From positions 62,001 through 126,000 of the IMG/VR virus record IMGVR_UViG_3300008952_002488: a DNA stretch of 64,000 bases. The stretch is one strand, 5' to 3'. Below are positions 62,711 through 64,000 of this stretch, piece after piece (positions within the stretch are counted from its first letter, which is position 1; each line of letters starts with the position of its first letter). The position numbers and the translations under genes were made by a program. The DNA is from a virus. The notes beneath the pieces were generated by a model. The model was given only the letters and a program-made list of their open reading frames with translations. It searched no databases and was not told the DNA's origin.

Positions 62711-63441
62711 ATCCAAAAGTTACAATTATAATACCTTGTTATAATTCGGAAAAGTATATCGAAAAGTGTTTGAGGTCTGCCTTATCTCAAACTTATGATA
62801 ATTTTGAGGTTATTTTTGTAGATAATGACAGCGGTGATGACAGCTTGGAAATCGCCGAAAAAATACAAGAAGAGTTCCCAGAACTCCTAATTGATACTGC
62901 CCCAAATTTATACCCATTTTCCTGGGAAGAACCAGTTGAGGCAGCTTTGTCTCTGGCTACTGGTGAATATTTTACAATTCTAGGATCAGACGACTATATT
63001 TCGGAAGATTATGTATCAAATTTCATGAAAAAGATTTTAGAATCCGAAGAAACCATTTTGGTTTTACAAAGCGGAATTAAAGGCATAGACGATAAGTCAA
63101 ATTTGATCGACCAAGATGTTTCTCACATTTATTCAAGTATAGAGGAATTTAAAGAACTCCTGCTGCAAAGATGTCCAGTAACAACTCCGTCCGTAGTTTA
63201 TAAAACAGAGCTTCACGGAAAAGGAATTGTAAGATGGCTGGCTAGCGAATATCTTGGGGCTGCCGATTATGATCTTTATTTTAATTTGGCTGATAATGAC
63301 GTTTATATCCATCCTGTCGGGGAGTGGCTTGGGTATTATTATCGCTGGCACCAAGACCAGGCAACATGGGGGATGCAAAAACAACCTCTAAATTACGACT
63401 TTATGCTCCAGAATCAATGGAGAGAAAAGTGGGGAATGTGA
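62707..63441 (+). CDS. GT2-family glycosyltransferase
   Basis: A 244-residue GT-A enzyme. VTIIIPCYNSEKYIEKCLRSALSQTYDNFEVIFVDNDSGDDSLEIAE is the standard GT2 start, with TGEYFTILGSDDYIS as the DxD-like metal site. Used for O-antigen, teichoic or DNA-linked glycans elsewhere. ATG 62707 lies in the previous gene's end. Its TGA overlaps GTG of the next gene. Confidence 0.9.
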   Translation: MNPKVTIIIPCYNSEKYIEKCLRSALSQTYDNFEVIFVDNDSGDDSLEIAEKIQEEFPELLIDTAPNLYPFSWEEPVEAALSLATGEYFTILGSDDYISEDYVSNFMKKILESEETILVLQSGIKGIDDKSNLIDQDVSHIYSSIEEFKELLLQRCPVTTPSVVYKTELHGKGIVRWLASEYLGAADYDLYFNLADNDVYIHPVGEWLGYYYRWHQDQATWGMQKQPLNYDFMLQNQWREKWGM

Positions 63442-64000
63442 AAGTAAGAGTTGTTGACTATATTGCTAACAAAATTGATGAACTTGGTGTAAGGGATGTT
63501 TTTACTCTTACCGGCGGCGGTGCAATGTTCCTCAATGATTGTATTGCAAAACACCCAAATCTAAGAGCTATTTGTAATCACCACGAACAGGCTTGCGCCA
63601 TGGGTGCGGTAGGCTATGGAAAATACACTAACAATTTTGGTGTATCAATAGTGACCACTGGTTGTGGCAGCACTAACGCTCTGACTGGATTATTGGAAGC
63701 GTGGCAAGATAATGTCAAATGCTTGTTTATATCGGGACAAGTAAATAAATCACAAACTACTCATAATATAAACGTACCACTAAGACAACTAGGTGTCCAA
63801 GAGGCTAATATCGTTGATGTAGTAAGACCGATATGTAAATATGCAATTATGATAACAGACCCAAACAGGGTAAAGTTTGAGGTAGAAAAAGCAATTCATA
63901 TCGCCAGTGAAGGACGCCCCGGACCAGTTTGGCTAGATATCCCATTGGATGTACAGGGGGCTTTTATTGACGTTGATGATTGTCTTTCTTATCCCATTAG
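63438..64000 (+). CDS. thiamine-diphosphate-dependent enzyme, N-terminal part
   Basis: GTG 63438 overlaps the previous TGA (GTGA). The visible 187 residues read as the N-terminal domain of an acetolactate-synthase-type enzyme: VVDYIANKIDELGVRDVFTLTGGGAMFLND, CNHHEQACAMGAVGYGKYTNNFGVSIVTTGCGSTNAL (with the cofactor-activating Glu), LEAWQDNVKCLFISGQV and GRPGPVWLDIPLDVQG. The gene runs out of the window. Within a sugar cluster it could make a branched or dehydrated sugar precursor; the reaction cannot be given from half a protein. Confidence 0.88.
   Translation, partial: MKVRVVDYIANKIDELGVRDVFTLTGGGAMFLNDCIAKHPNLRAICNHHEQACAMGAVGYGKYTNNFGVSIVTTGCGSTNALTGLLEAWQDNVKCLFISGQVNKSQTTHNINVPLRQLGVQEANIVDVVRPICKYAIMITDPNRVKFEVEKAIHIASEGRPGPVWLDIPLDVQGAFIDVDDCLSYPI

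Overview
This window is one stretch of a large tailed-phage genome, most likely a T4-like myovirus. The genes are dense, almost all on the + strand, and joined by ATGA/GTGA stop-start overlaps. Between them sit many tiny membrane proteins, a block of five tRNA genes, a tmRNA, fibre-like repeat proteins, acidic scaffold-like proteins and many accessory enzymes. Capsid, terminase and DNA polymerase genes are not recognisable here, so this is only part of the genome. The host is probably Gram-negative: two lipoprotein signal sequences, an outer-membrane beta-barrel-like protein and a lytic transglycosylase support this. Calcium-binding-type CDGLDNDC repeats in one lipoprotein and a PilX-like minor pilin hint at a host related to Myxococcota or another deltaproteobacterium-type lineage, but that is only a hint.

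Layout. 0-2.5 kb: an N6-adenine methyltransferase fragment with permuted domain order, an IMP dehydrogenase/GMP reductase and a sigma-region-4-like protein. 2.6-8.5 kb: an acidic scaffold-like protein, a zeta-type kinase, an L,D-transpeptidase-like protein and proteins with short amphipathic N-terminal tags. 8.5-12.5 kb: Dam-type methylase, beta-barrel protein, GroEL, and small membrane/coiled-coil proteins. 12.5-24 kb: a long run of small genes with glutaredoxin, ClpP-like protease, RNase H-like DUF458 protein, FKBP isomerase and Hc1-like DNA-binding protein. 24-26.4 kb: MoxR ATPase and VWA/metallopeptidase partner. 26.5-29.2 kb: small SH3-like barrel genes and a PilX-like pilin. 29.2-33.5 kb: an operon of tagged effector-like proteins (ADP-ribosyltransferase-like, 2H phosphoesterase, zincin). 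33.5-38 kb: YeaH-SpoVR-PrkA stress-kinase module. 38-44.2 kb: zinc-knuckle protein, phosphomannomutase, transglycosylase, a structured RNA, tRNAs and TilS. 44.2-55.9 kb: fibre-like repeat proteins, J-domain protein, a minus-strand lipoprotein island, trypsin-like lipoprotein, other virion proteins, and a ligase-like/NMNAT-like fusion. 56-64 kb: tmRNA, PhoH, zincin, RecB-like nuclease, glycosyltransferases and a thiamine-diphosphate enzyme cut by the window end.

Two promoter classes stand out. One is host-type sigma70 with TTGAC, a 16-base gap and an extended -10 (TGnTAnTAT); it precedes stand-alone accessory genes and the structured RNA. The other is a short motif, ACTATTTAT, 20-60 bases upstream of virion-type and tagged genes. 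It occurs in the correct reversed orientation before the only minus-strand operon, so it is probably a phage late promoter.

How the genes fit together. A translation-support set (tRNAs for AT-ended codons, TilS next to a CAU tRNA, tmRNA) and a proteostasis set (GroEL, FKBP, J-domain, ClpP-like) would support expression of an AT-rich late gene set. The tagged proteins resemble T4 internal proteins, which are packaged by an N-terminal capsid-targeting sequence and injected. The glycosyltransferase, phosphomannomutase and thiamine-diphosphate genes could modify virion or cell-surface sugars.
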